Under the pieces are notes generated by a model, which saw nothing but the letters and a program-made list of their open reading frames with translations, ran no database searches and was not told where the DNA came from. A stretch of DNA of 64,000 nucleotides, from the NCBI RefSeq assembly GCF_000412675.1, contig NC_021505.1:3776501-3840500 (forward strand), given 5' to 3'. Position numbers and translations under genes: made by a program. Of the stretch, positions 33,013 through 41,737 are shown piece by piece (position 1 is the stretch's first letter; each line of letters starts with the position of its first letter). Source of the DNA: Pseudomonas putida NBRC 14164 (GTDB lineage: Bacteria; Pseudomonadota; Gammaproteobacteria; Pseudomonadales; Pseudomonadaceae).

Positions 33013-34425
33013 TCAGCCTGCAACCACTTCCTGCAACCTCTCCCAAAGCTTCTCGACATGCTCCCGCTCAGTCGGCAGCGCACCCACCGACACCCGCACC
33101 ATCCATCGCCCGTCCAGCGTCGCTGGCGTCACGTACGCATCCCCGGACGCATTCAGCCGCTCGGCCCACCCCTTGGTATGCGCATCCAGCGCCTCCCCTT
33201 CCAGCCCCGCCGGCCGATGGCGAATGCACAAGGTCTGCAATTGCACCGGTGCCAGCACTTCCCACTGCGCAGCCGCCCCTACCTGCTCCGCCAGCCACCG
33301 GGCATTGTCCAGGTCACGCCGCAGCCGCGCCTGCAACGCTTCTACACCCTCGCTGCGCAACATGAACCACAGCTTCAACGCGCGGAACCGACGGCCCAGC
33401 GGTATGCCCCAGTCACGCAGGTTCTTTACCTCGCTATCCACCGCCGATTGCAGGTAGCTGGGGTTGGTGCTCATTACCCGGATCAGGTGCTGCGGATCCC
33501 GCACGTAGTAGATCGAGCAGTCGAAGGCCACACCCAGCCACTTGTGCGCATTGACCACTACCGAATCGGCCAGCTCGATGCCGTCCCACATCCAGCGGCA
33601 CTCGGGCAGGATCATCGCCGAACCGGCCATGGCTGAGTCCACATGCAGCCACAGGCCATGGGCCTGGGCGATCTCGCCGATCGGGCGCAGCGGGTCCAGT
33701 GCCGTGGTGGTCGTGGTGCCGGTGGTGGCCACCACGGCGCATGGCTGGTTGCCCGCTGCCAGGTCCTGCTCGATGGCTGCCTGCAGCGCCTCCGGACGCA
33801 GCGCGTAGCGCTCGTCGGTCGGGATCAGGCGGATGTTGTCGCGGCCAAAGCCTGCCAGCAGCGCGGCCTTGTCCACCGAACTGTGGGCGTGGGCGCTGAC
33901 ATAGACGATCAGGGGTTTGGCCTGGGCTTGCAAGCCACCGCGCACCAGTGCGTAGTCGCTGGCGCGCTCGCGGGCGCTGATCAGTGCCACCAGGGTACTG
34001 GTAGAGGCCGTGTCCTGGATCACCCCGCTCCATTGGCCGGACAGGCCGAGCAACTGGCGCAGCCAGTCGAGGGTGGTTTCTTCCAGCTCGCTCAGGGCCG
34101 GGCTGGACTGCCACGACAGGCCCAACACGCCCAGGCCGGTGCTGAGGAAGTCGCCAAGTACCGAGGACAGCGTACCGTTGGAGGGGAAGTAGCCGTAGAA
34201 GTCCGGGTGCTGCCAATGGGACAGGCCGGGCATGACCAGCTGGTTGACGTCGTCGAGGATGGCTTCGAAAGGCTCACCTTGCTGGGGAGCGGTGTCGGGC
34301 AAGGCAGCCTTGAGGTAGCCAGGCTCGACCTGGGCCATGACCGGGCGCTCGCCGACGGTCTGGCGGTAGTCGGCAATCAGGTCGATCAGTTGGTGGCCGT
34401 ACTGGCGGAATTGTTCGGGGGTCAC
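33013..34425 (-). CDS. Aromatic L-amino acid decarboxylase (DOPA decarboxylase type)
   Basis: A 470-residue PLP group II decarboxylase. The GTG start at 34425 has AGGAGA 6 nt upstream. Family marks: MPGLSHWQHPDFYGYFPSNG near residues 70-90, DTASTSTLVALISARERA, HVDSAMAGSAMILPECRW and the PLP-binding Lys295 in VVNAHKWLGV. The length equals that of the DOPA-specific decarboxylase known in P. putida, but specificity cannot be read directly. It makes an aromatic amine plus CO2 in the cytoplasm. Confidence 0.88.
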   Translation of the reverse strand: MTPEQFRQYGHQLIDLIADYRQTVGERPVMAQVEPGYLKAALPDTAPQQGEPFEAILDDVNQLVMPGLSHWQHPDFYGYFPSNGTLSSVLGDFLSTGLGVLGLSWQSSPALSELEETTLDWLRQLLGLSGQWSGVIQDTASTSTLVALISARERASDYALVRGGLQAQAKPLIVYVSAHAHSSVDKAALLAGFGRDNIRLIPTDERYALRPEALQAAIEQDLAAGNQPCAVVATTGTTTTTALDPLRPIGEIAQAHGLWLHVDSAMAGSAMILPECRWMWDGIELADSVVVNAHKWLGVAFDCSIYYVRDPQHLIRVMSTNPSYLQSAVDSEVKNLRDWGIPLGRRFRALKLWFMLRSEGVEALQARLRRDLDNARWLAEQVGAAAQWEVLAPVQLQTLCIRHRPAGLEGEALDAHTKGWAERLNASGDAYVTPATLDGRWMVRVSVGALPTEREHVEKLWERLQEVVAG

Positions 34426-34450
34426 GTGGGCTCTCCTGTGGGTAATCCAC

Positions 34451-34564
34451 TGCCTGTTCCGGCCCTATCGCCGGCAAGCCAGCTCCCACAGGTAGTCCAT
34501 AGGCTTCAGACCCTGTGGCTTACCTGTGGGAGCTGGCTTGCCGGCGATAGGGCCGGAACAGGCA
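34451..34564. repeat. Perfect 44-bp inverted repeat (extended REP pair)
   Basis: Arms at 34451-34494 and 34521-34564 are exact reverse complements over 44 bp, with a 26-nt loop. The core is the GGGAGCTGGCTTGCCGGCG REP class, but identity extends into the flanks (TGCCTGTTCCGGCCC). It lies between the decarboxylase start and the end of the LysR gene. Confidence 0.95.
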
Positions 34565-34625
34565 ACACAATGCCCCAGTCTAGGCACCTATCCCCCGGCG
34601 AATAACCCCGCCTTGCGCATACCTG

Positions 34626-35570
34626 CTATGGCGAACCCGCATGCCCACCCTGCACGCCGAACTGCGACTGACGCCACAGCTCGAACACCCGGTTGCGCAG
34701 CCAGCGGTGCTCCGCTGAAGCCTGCAGCCGCTGGTGCCACACCACCCAGTAGCGCTGGCTGTGGTCGATAAAGCCCAACGGCCGCCAGGCCAGGTCATGC
34801 AAGCGGCACAATTGCCGGGCGATGTGCTCGGGTACGGTGGCCACGGCCTGGCTGTTGGCAATGACCTTGACGGTGGCGGAAAAAAACGGCACTTCCAGGC
34901 TGACCCGCCGCTGCAGGCCCTGAGCGCGCAGGTGGCGGTCGATGAAACTGTCCTTGTCGCCACCACCGGAAATGCGCACATGCTTGTGCGCCAGGTAATC
35001 GGCCTGGCTGAGCGCGGAGTGGGTGGCCAGCGGGTGGTCGTGGCGCATCAGGCACACCGCACGGTCCTCACCCAGCAAGCGCCCGTGCAGGTTGGGGGGC
35101 GACTCGTCGAACAAGGTGGTTGCCAGGTCGATTTCGCCGCTGGCCAGCAACGCATACTGGCCGGCCTGCCAGGTACGGTACTCCAGCGAGACGCCCGGGG
35201 CTTCATGTTCCAGCGCGGCCACCAGCAGCGGCAGCATGTGCTCGGCCACGTAGTCCGAAGCGGCCAGGCAGAAACGGCGCTCACAGCGGGCTGGGTCGAA
35301 TACGGCGGGCTGGCGCAGGGCGTGCAGTTCTTCGAGAACCTGGCGTAGCGGTTCGACCAGCGCTTCAGCGTATTCGCTGAGTACGTAGCCGCGGCCTTGG
35401 CGAACCAGCAACGGGTCGTCGAAAGCTTCGCGCAGGTGGGCCAGCTGGCGGCTGAGGGCCGACTGGCTGACGCCCAGGCGCTCGGCGGCGTGGCTGAGGT
35501 TTTTCAGCTGCAGCAGGTGGTCGAGGGTGCGCAGGTGGGCGAGGCTGAGGGAGGCGAAGGTGGGGTTCAT
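34626..35570 (-). CDS. LysR-family transcriptional regulator
   Basis: A 314-residue regulator with an N-terminal winged helix-turn-helix (LRTLDHLLQLKNLSHAAERL, SQSALSRQLAHLREAFDDPL) and a C-terminal effector-binding domain. I start at the ATG at 35570; a TTG codon directly before it is less likely. It is transcribed toward the decarboxylase gene, with a REP pair between. Its target may be the decarboxylase, but nothing in the sequence proves it. Confidence 0.88.
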   Translation of the reverse strand: MNPTFASLSLAHLRTLDHLLQLKNLSHAAERLGVSQSALSRQLAHLREAFDDPLLVRQGRGYVLSEYAEALVEPLRQVLEELHALRQPAVFDPARCERRFCLAASDYVAEHMLPLLVAALEHEAPGVSLEYRTWQAGQYALLASGEIDLATTLFDESPPNLHGRLLGEDRAVCLMRHDHPLATHSALSQADYLAHKHVRISGGGDKDSFIDRHLRAQGLQRRVSLEVPFFSATVKVIANSQAVATVPEHIARQLCRLHDLAWRPLGFIDHSQRYWVVWHQRLQASAEHRWLRNRVFELWRQSQFGVQGGHAGSP

Positions 35571-35613
35571 CAAGGGTTCGGCTCCAGACCGCAGGCGAGG
35601 GCTTTGCCCTCGT

Positions 35614-35680
35614 TTCGCGGCACAAGGCCGCTCCTACAGAGGAGTGCATAACCCCTGTGGGAGCGGCCTTGCGTCGCGAA
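35614..35680. repeat. Inverted pair of REP elements
   Basis: Arms at 35614-35638 and 35655-35680 (TTCGCGGCACAAGGCCGCTC... / ...GAGCGGCCTTGCGTCGCGAA) lie between the YebC stop and the LysR start. Confidence 0.88.
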
Positions 35681-35706
35681 TGGGCCGCAACGCGGCCCCG
35701 GCTTTT

Positions 35707-36417
35707 TTAGGCGGTCAGACCGACGTAGACGTTCTGCACGTCATCGTTCTCGTCGATCGCTTCGAGGAACGCTTCAACCTCAGCCAGTGCTTCAGCACTC
35801 AGGCTGGCTGCGCTCACCGGGTTCTTCGGGGTGTAGCCGATCTTCGCCGAGGTCACGGTAAAGCCATGCTCCGGCAACGCCTTTTGCACGGCATCCAGGT
35901 CAGTGGTGTCGGTGATGAACAGGGTCGAACCCTCTTCTTCACCTTCTTCAAAGTCCTGGGCGCCGGCTTCGATGGCGGCCATTTCCGGGTCGGCGTCACC
36001 TTCCGGGGTAGCCTCGATCAGGCCGACGTGGTTGAAGTCCCAGGCCACCGAGCCGCTGGCGCCCAGCTGGCCCTTGCGGAACAGCACGCGGATCTGCGCG
36101 ACGGTGCGGTTGACGTTGTCGGTCAGGCACTCGACGATCAACGGTACCTGATGCGGCGCGAAACCTTCGTAGCTGACTGCCGAGTACTGCACGGTATCAC
36201 CGTCCAGACCAGCGCCCTTGCGAATCGCCCGTTCCAGCGTTTCACGGGTCATCGAAGCCTTCTTGGCCTGCACGATCGCCAGGCGCAGGCGCGGGTTCAT
36301 GTCGGGATCGGCGCCCGATTTGGCAGCGATCTGGATTTCCTTGGACAGCTTGCCCATGACCTTGCCTTTGGCATTGGCCGCTGTTTCTCTATGTTTGGCT
36401 TTCCACTGTGCGCCCAT
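35707..36417 (-). CDS. YebC/PmpR-family DNA-binding regulatory protein
   Basis: A 236-residue protein of the TACO1/YebC family. It has the N-terminal block GAQWKAKHRETAANAKGKV, the central VSYEGFAPHQVPLIVECLTDNVNRT and an acidic C-terminal domain (EAFLEAIDENDDVQNVYVGL). The divergent N-terminus (not MAGHSKW) suggests the second, YeeN-like paralogue and not the ruvC-linked copy. Members are linked to transcription control and to easing ribosome stalling. The gene stands alone. Confidence 0.9.
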   Translation of the reverse strand: MGAQWKAKHRETAANAKGKVMGKLSKEIQIAAKSGADPDMNPRLRLAIVQAKKASMTRETLERAIRKGAGLDGDTVQYSAVSYEGFAPHQVPLIVECLTDNVNRTVAQIRVLFRKGQLGASGSVAWDFNHVGLIEATPEGDADPEMAAIEAGAQDFEEGEEEGSTLFITDTTDLDAVQKALPEHGFTVTSAKIGYTPKNPVSAASLSAEALAEVEAFLEAIDENDDVQNVYVGLTA

Positions 36418-36514
36418 GTCGACTCTCTTGTTTCAGCGGCCGGTTCAGGAAGCGACCGGCCAAAAGTGGGTGCATTTTATACGCCCTCAGGCATGGGATC
36501 GACAAGAAATCTCA

Positions 36515-37906
36515 TCAGCCTTTATCGGCTTTGCCCGCCGCCGCCGCAAACCGTGCCAGGCGCACGTCCAGCCGGCGCGGTCGCAAACCGTGGTCCTCTG
36601 CACGCTCCTTGCGGCGGATGGCATTGCGCACCATCAGCGAGCCCAGGTAGCGGATCGGTTCGGGCGGGAAAAGCCCCAGCGGCCCCTTGACCAGCGGCGA
36701 ACGGGTCCACGGGTTATCCAGCCCCAGCGCCAGCGACGAAAGAATCTGCCCACCCATATGACACGGGCCAACGCCGCTGCCGGAGTACCCAAAGCCATAG
36801 AACACGTTGCCCTGCCCGTCCAGGCGACCAAAGAACGGCAAGCCGGTCACCGAGCGGTCCGACGGCCCGTTCCAGCTGGCCGCCAGGGGCACCTCGGCCA
36901 AGGCCGGGAAAAACTCGCCAACGGTTTCGCCCAGCAATGGCCGGTACGGCGACGGCTGGTCGAATACCGGCAGCATGCGCCCGCCATAGGCAAAGGTGTT
37001 GCCGCCCTTGCCGAGCATCAGCCGGCCATCAGAGGTGTTGTGGTAGTAATGCACGAAAATACGCGAGTCGAGCACGCTGATGCCGCTGTCCAGACCGATC
37101 TGGCTTAGCAGTTCGGGGCACGGTTCGGTAATGACCATGTCGCTGGAAACGATCGCCACGCTGCGCTCGAACTGCGGAAAAGCCCGCGCCATCCAGGCAT
37201 TGAGGCCCAGCACCACGCGATCGGCACGTACGGTTCCATGAGCGGTGCGCACCTGCACCGGGGCGCCGTGCTCCAGGCCGGTCATGGCGGTACCTTCATG
37301 AATGCGCACACCGCGCTGCAAGGCCACCCGGCGCAGGCCGCGCACCAGCTTGCCCGGCTGCACCGTGGCTGCCGCCGGCGAGAACCAGCCCTCCAGATGC
37401 CGCGCCGAACCCGCCAGACGCTGCACCTGTTCCAAGGGCAGGCGGCGGAACGAATTGATACCCTTCTGCTCCAGCGCAGCGATCACCCCGTCCGTGGCGC
37501 CGATCTGTGCCGCGTTGGTGGCGGTGTACAGCGTGCCGTCCAGGCGGTAGTCACAGTCAATGCCGTTGGCCGCGCAAAACGCCCCGATGTCACCGATGCT
37601 GCGCTCCGACTCGCGCACCAGGCGCACCGCCTCGGCCATGCCGAACAGGCGCTCCAGGGTGAAGTACTTGGCCGACCAGGACAACGCGCAGCCACCATTG
37701 CGGCCACTGGCACCGGCGCCGCAGATGTCGGCTTCGATCAGCAACACATCCAGTGCCGGCACCGCCTCCTTGAGCATCAATGCGGTCCACAGGCCGGTGT
37801 AGCCGCCGCCGACAATGCACACATCGCAGCGGGCATCGCCTTGCAGCGGCGGGCACACCGCCTCCTGCGTGGAGTCCAGGGCCTGTTGCAGCCAGAAGGG
37901 TCTCAT
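36515..37906 (-). CDS. FAD-dependent amine-type oxidoreductase (DAO family)
   Basis: A 463-residue flavoprotein. The dinucleotide motif VCIVGGGYTGLWTALMLKEA (~29-48), ADICGAGASGRNGGCALSW and a C-terminal FYGFGYSGSGVGPCHMGG are those of the DAO/glycine-oxidase-like group that oxidises primary or secondary amines. It is in an operon with an OPA-type MFS transporter (15-nt gap) and opposite a LysR gene. That trio suggests uptake and oxidation of a charged amine; an aminophosphonate is one candidate because the transporter resembles organophosphate carriers. Substrate not proved. Confidence 0.85.
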   Translation of the reverse strand: MRPFWLQQALDSTQEAVCPPLQGDARCDVCIVGGGYTGLWTALMLKEAVPALDVLLIEADICGAGASGRNGGCALSWSAKYFTLERLFGMAEAVRLVRESERSIGDIGAFCAANGIDCDYRLDGTLYTATNAAQIGATDGVIAALEQKGINSFRRLPLEQVQRLAGSARHLEGWFSPAAATVQPGKLVRGLRRVALQRGVRIHEGTAMTGLEHGAPVQVRTAHGTVRADRVVLGLNAWMARAFPQFERSVAIVSSDMVITEPCPELLSQIGLDSGISVLDSRIFVHYYHNTSDGRLMLGKGGNTFAYGGRMLPVFDQPSPYRPLLGETVGEFFPALAEVPLAASWNGPSDRSVTGLPFFGRLDGQGNVFYGFGYSGSGVGPCHMGGQILSSLALGLDNPWTRSPLVKGPLGLFPPEPIRYLGSLMVRNAIRRKERAEDHGLRPRRLDVRLARFAAAAGKADKG

Positions 37907-37921
37907 TCGCTCGCTTTCCTT

Positions 37922-39238
37922 TCAGGTACGCAGTGGCTTGATTGCCATGCTGGTATTCGGTGCCACGTCGTTGCTTTGCACACTGCTGGCCGGGCGGCTG
38001 TTCCAGTGCGGCAGCAGCACCAGCGCCGAGAACAGCGCGCAGCCAGCGAACACGATGAACACCGTGACGCCGTCGAAATACCCGGGTAGCAGCCCACCCA
38101 GCACCGCCCCCACCGAGCCGCAACCATTGACGAATCCGGCGGCAGTGGCACCGGCCTTGGCGGTACCGAAGTCGATGGCAGCGGCGCCGCTGATCATTGA
38201 GTCAGGCCCGTACAGGGTCAGGCCCATGACGAACAGCAAGGCCACCACCAGCATCACGCTTCCGGTGTGCATGGCCGCCATGAACGCCGCCAGGGTCATG
38301 GTCAGCAGCACCAGGCTGATCACGCAGGCCGGCATGCGCCGGGCGCCAAACAGTTTGTCGGAGGCCAGGCCGATCATGATCGGACCAAGCAACCCCGCCA
38401 GCTCGAAGGCGGTTGGGATGATAGCCGCGCCGACCTTGCCTACTGAGGGCATCTGCTCGAACACGATCACCGGCCCCCACAGCAGGATGGCGTAGCGCGC
38501 CGGCTTCAACAGGAAGTACGCAAGCCCTAAAGTCAGCACCGTGCGGTTGCGCAGGATCTCCCTCAGCGGCGCCCACACGCTGCACAGGTTGTCGGCCGGG
38601 GCCATGCTCTGCGGCTCGGGTTCCACCGCCGGCAGGCCGACATCCTCAGGCTTGTTGCGCTGCAGGAAGAAAAACAGCACGGCCACCAAAGCCACCACGG
38701 CGGCACTGGAGAAGAACGCTGCGTGCCAGGTACCCACCAGGGTATAGGCCCACCACCCCGCGAACGGTGAGGCCACCAGGCCGCCGAAGGCATAGCAGGA
38801 ACTCCACAGGCCCAGTACCCGCCCACGCTGCGAGGCCGGGAAGAAGCTGCCGATGTTCTTGCACAAACCGGCCCAGCCGGTGGACTGCGCCAGGCCCTGC
38901 ACCAGCATGCAGGTGGCAAAGATCGGGAAGGTGGCGTAGCTGCCCATCACCACCGCTGCCACAGCAGAAATCAGCAACCCGCCAAGCACCACCACCCGCG
39001 GGCCGAAGCGGTCGGCGAGCATGCCCCAGGTAAACTGGCCCACGGCGTAGGCGGCCAGGTAGATGGCGTCGAGGTTGGCCATGGCGGCCTTGTCGAGCAT
39101 GAAACTTGGGTCTTCAGCGATGCCCAGCTTGGCGACCGAGAAGGCTTTGCGGGTGAAGTAGAAGGCGGCGTAGGCCAGCCAGGTGATGGCGAAAATCTGG
39201 ATGCGCCAGCGTTTGAACGCGGCTAGGGATTGATTCAT
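37922..39238 (-). CDS. MFS transporter, organophosphate:phosphate antiporter-like
   Basis: A 438-residue, 12-helix transporter. The N-terminus (ITWLAYAAFYFTRKAFSVAK) with Tyr-x-x-x-Tyr-Phe-x-Arg-Lys, and GMLADRFGPRVVVLGG, are typical of the GlpT/UhpT group (OPA family). The Arg in helix 1 is the phosphate-contacting residue in GlpT-like carriers. It is upstream of the FAD oxidoreductase, and both are probably controlled by the divergent LysR gene. Confidence 0.85.
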   Translation of the reverse strand: MNQSLAAFKRWRIQIFAITWLAYAAFYFTRKAFSVAKLGIAEDPSFMLDKAAMANLDAIYLAAYAVGQFTWGMLADRFGPRVVVLGGLLISAVAAVVMGSYATFPIFATCMLVQGLAQSTGWAGLCKNIGSFFPASQRGRVLGLWSSCYAFGGLVASPFAGWWAYTLVGTWHAAFFSSAAVVALVAVLFFFLQRNKPEDVGLPAVEPEPQSMAPADNLCSVWAPLREILRNRTVLTLGLAYFLLKPARYAILLWGPVIVFEQMPSVGKVGAAIIPTAFELAGLLGPIMIGLASDKLFGARRMPACVISLVLLTMTLAAFMAAMHTGSVMLVVALLFVMGLTLYGPDSMISGAAAIDFGTAKAGATAAGFVNGCGSVGAVLGGLLPGYFDGVTVFIVFAGCALFSALVLLPHWNSRPASSVQSNDVAPNTSMAIKPLRT

Positions 39239-39421
39239 GTGTGTCTGACCTCTTGCTCAAGTGTGCCGGCAGAATGTGAAGAAACGCCTGTCTTGTTCTT
39301 GTGTTACGCACAGCGATGACGAGGCTGTCATCGGGTCAGGTGGCGCCGTGTGGGCACCAGGGCCCTGGCGGCATTCGTGATGCCGGCACCGGGCTGACAT
39401 CTATGGAAACAGTTGCGCTAA

Positions 39422-39442
39422 GATAAATAAAATCGATTTATC
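39422..39442. promoter_or_regulatory. Probable LysR operator
   Basis: GATAAAT-N7-ATTTATC is a perfect 7-bp inverted repeat in an AT-rich stretch 41 bp upstream of the LysR start and about 180 bp from the transporter start. Its size fits LysR-type sites. Confidence 0.6.
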
Positions 39443-39482
39443 GTATTACACACATAAGCCAAGCTTGTTACTGAGGTCAGCC

Positions 39483-40352
39483 ATGTCGGTTTCCCACGCT
39501 CAACTCAAAGCCTTCCATGCGGTGGCCGTGCACGGCAGCTTTACCCGCGCTGCGCAAAAGCTGTTCCTGACCCAGCCAGCAGTGTCGGACCAGGTGCGCA
39601 AACTGGAGGAGCGCTTCGGCGTATTGCTGTTCCACCGCAACAAGCGTTCGGTGCAACTCACCGACCTTGGCGAGCGCCTGCTGGGCATCAGCCAGCGCCT
39701 GTTCGCCTGCGAGGCCGAGGCCCAGGAGCTGCTGCACGATTCGCGCGCGCTGCACACCGGCAGCCTGGTGCTGGCAGTGGATGCCCCGGTGCACGTGCTG
39801 CCGCAGGTCGCCCGCTTCTGCCAGCGCTACCCGGGCATTCAGGTGAAGATCGAAACGGGCAATACCGACGAATCGCTTGCGCGGCTGTTCAGCTATCAGG
39901 CCGACCTGGCCCTGCTCGGGCGGGATGTCGACGATGAACGCCTGCATTGCCTGCCGCTGCGCCGCGACCCGATGGTGGCGTTTGTGTCCCACCATCACCC
40001 CTGGGCCAGCCGTGGCTCGATCAGCCTGGCCGACCTTGATGACATGCCACTGGTGCTGCGCGAGCCCGGCTCGGTGACGCGACAGACCCTGGAAGAAGAG
40101 ATGCAACGCGCGGGTTTGCGGATTCGCCCGGCGATCCAGGTGGAAGGCCGCGAAGCGGCGCGGGAAGCGGTGGTGGTGGGGATTGGCGTGGGCGTGGTGT
40201 CAGCGGCGGAGTTTGGCGCCGATGCGCGGGTGTGTGCGTTGCCGATCGTGGATTGTCAGCGGCATTTGACCGAGACGCTGGTGTGCCTGAGCGAGCAGCG
40301 TACGCGGCGTGTCGTGGCGACCTTTTTGCAGGTGGTCGAGGAAGGGTTGTAA
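39483..40352 (+). CDS. LysR-family transcriptional regulator
   Basis: A 289-residue regulator. The helix-turn-helix is clear (AFHAVAVHGSFTRAAQKLFL, TQPAVSDQVRKLEERFGVLL) and a standard periplasmic-binding-type effector domain follows. It is divergent from the OPA-type transporter and FAD oxidoreductase and is likely their regulator, by the usual LysR arrangement. The palindrome at 39422-39442 is the natural target. Confidence 0.9.
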   Translation: MSVSHAQLKAFHAVAVHGSFTRAAQKLFLTQPAVSDQVRKLEERFGVLLFHRNKRSVQLTDLGERLLGISQRLFACEAEAQELLHDSRALHTGSLVLAVDAPVHVLPQVARFCQRYPGIQVKIETGNTDESLARLFSYQADLALLGRDVDDERLHCLPLRRDPMVAFVSHHHPWASRGSISLADLDDMPLVLREPGSVTRQTLEEEMQRAGLRIRPAIQVEGREAAREAVVVGIGVGVVSAAEFGADARVCALPIVDCQRHLTETLVCLSEQRTRRVVATFLQVVEEGL

Positions 40353-40437
40353 GCCTGTACCGGCCCTTGTGCTGCGAAGAGGCCAGTGCAGGCCACCCGA
40401 CTATGCTGGGTTAACTTCAACCCCCGGCACACTAACC

Positions 40438-40809
40438 ATGCTCTACCGCTTTGCCGCCGACACCCTGGTCCTGCTGCACCTGGCCTTCATCCTGCTAGTG
40501 CTGTTCGGCGGCCTGCTGGTGCTCAAGTGGCGCCCTGCCCTGTTAATCCACTTGCCGGCCCTGGCCTGGGGCCTGGCGGTGGAGTGCCTGCACCTGGGCT
40601 GCCCGCTCACCACCTGGGAAAACCGCATGCGCAGCGCAGCCGGGGGCGCAGGCTACCAGGGCGGCTTTGTCGAGCACTATATCTGGCCACTGATCTACCC
40701 CGCCGGGCTGACACCGCACACTCAATTGCTGTTGGGCAGCATCGTGCTGCTGCTCAACCTGGGCATCTACAGCTACGTGGCCTGGCGCTGGCGCCGGCCT
40801 AGCGGGTAG
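40438..40809 (+). CDS. DUF2784-family small membrane protein
   Basis: A 123-residue protein with about three or four hydrophobic helices (LVLLHLAFILLVLFGGLLVL, the segment around HLPALAWGLAVECL, and LLGSIVLLLNLGIYSYVAW). The ECLHLGCPLTTWENRMR block is characteristic of DUF2784. The function is not known. It overlaps the 3' end of tam by 11 bp in convergent orientation. Confidence 0.82.
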   Translation: MLYRFAADTLVLLHLAFILLVLFGGLLVLKWRPALLIHLPALAWGLAVECLHLGCPLTTWENRMRSAAGGAGYQGGFVEHYIWPLIYPAGLTPHTQLLLGSIVLLLNLGIYSYVAWRWRRPSG

Positions 40810-41575
40810 CGATCACGAACAACCGCGGGAACGGCAGCAGCACCTTGCCATCGGTGGCCGGCGGGTAGTCGCGCTGCATGGCCTGCAAGTACATCTGCAG
40901 GAAGTCAGCCTGCTCCTGCTCATCAAGCCTGGCCAGGTAAGGCCGCAACGCCGAACCCTTGAACCACTCCACCACCGCTTCGGCGCCGCCCGCCAAGGGG
41001 TGGTGATAAGTGGTCCGCCACACATCCACCCGCGCACACAGCGGGCTGAGCAAGTCGTAGTAGAACGCCGCATTGTGCCGTGGCGGCAACTGGAAATCGG
41101 CGAATTTCGCCGCCCAGGGGCCTTGGCTGGCAATCTCGCGCAACTGCCGGTGAGCCGGTTCGTCGAGGTTGTCGGGGGTTTGCACGGCCAGACTGGCGCC
41201 TTCGCTCAACTGACGCACCAGGTGCGGGTATAGCGAGGCGTGGTCAGGTACCCATTGCAGAGAGGCATTGGCCAGGATCAGGTCCTGCGGCTCGGGGGCA
41301 GACCAGCCGGCAATGTCGGCGATGACCGTCCGTACCCGCGGGATGCGCAGCCGTTTGCGCTCGCGGGCCTTGTCGATCATGTCCGGGTCGCTGTCCAGCG
41401 CGGTCACCTGGGCATCGGGGTAGCGTTGCAGCAACACCTCGGTGGAATTGCCCGGGCCGCAGCCCAGGTCGGTGGCATGGCGCACCGGGCGTGGCGGGAT
41501 GGCGGCGAGCAGGTCGCGCACCGCGCGGGTGCGTTCGTCTTCGAACAGGGAATACTGGTTGGCGGACCAGGCCAT
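40799..41575 (-). CDS. tam: Trans-aconitate 2-methyltransferase
   Basis: A 258-residue SAM methyltransferase, close to E. coli Tam (252). Motif I is ATDLGCGPGNSTEVLLQRYP, then ALDSDPDMIDKAR, and the family-specific ANASLQWVPDH and late RLFVIATR are present. It methylates trans-aconitate, an inhibitor of aconitase, in the cytoplasm. I start at the ATG at 41575, which gives the family length; 34 further codons upstream would run into a REP pair. Confidence 0.88.
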   Translation of the reverse strand: MAWSANQYSLFEDERTRAVRDLLAAIPPRPVRHATDLGCGPGNSTEVLLQRYPDAQVTALDSDPDMIDKARERKRLRIPRVRTVIADIAGWSAPEPQDLILANASLQWVPDHASLYPHLVRQLSEGASLAVQTPDNLDEPAHRQLREIASQGPWAAKFADFQLPPRHNAAFYYDLLSPLCARVDVWRTTYHHPLAGGAEAVVEWFKGSALRPYLARLDEQEQADFLQMYLQAMQRDYPPATDGKVLLPFPRLFVIATR

Positions 41576-41632
41576 GTGGGGCTCCTTTTGGGCGGGCAAT
41601 GTGCCTAGCATATGCCATCTGTCGACTGTGAG

Positions 41633-41722
41633 GGCCCTATCGCCGGCAAGCCAGCTCCCACAGGGACAGTGCAGCACTTGAAGGCGATGATGCCCTTGTG
41701 GGAGCTGGCTTGCCGGTGATGA
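41633..41722. repeat. Inverted pair of REP elements
   Basis: Arms at 41633-41665 and 41693-41722 (GCCGGCAAGCCAGCTCCCAC / GTGGGAGCTGGCTTGCCGG) lie between tam and the receptor stop. Confidence 0.88.
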
Positions 41723-41737
41723 GACCCTGACCCGTTT

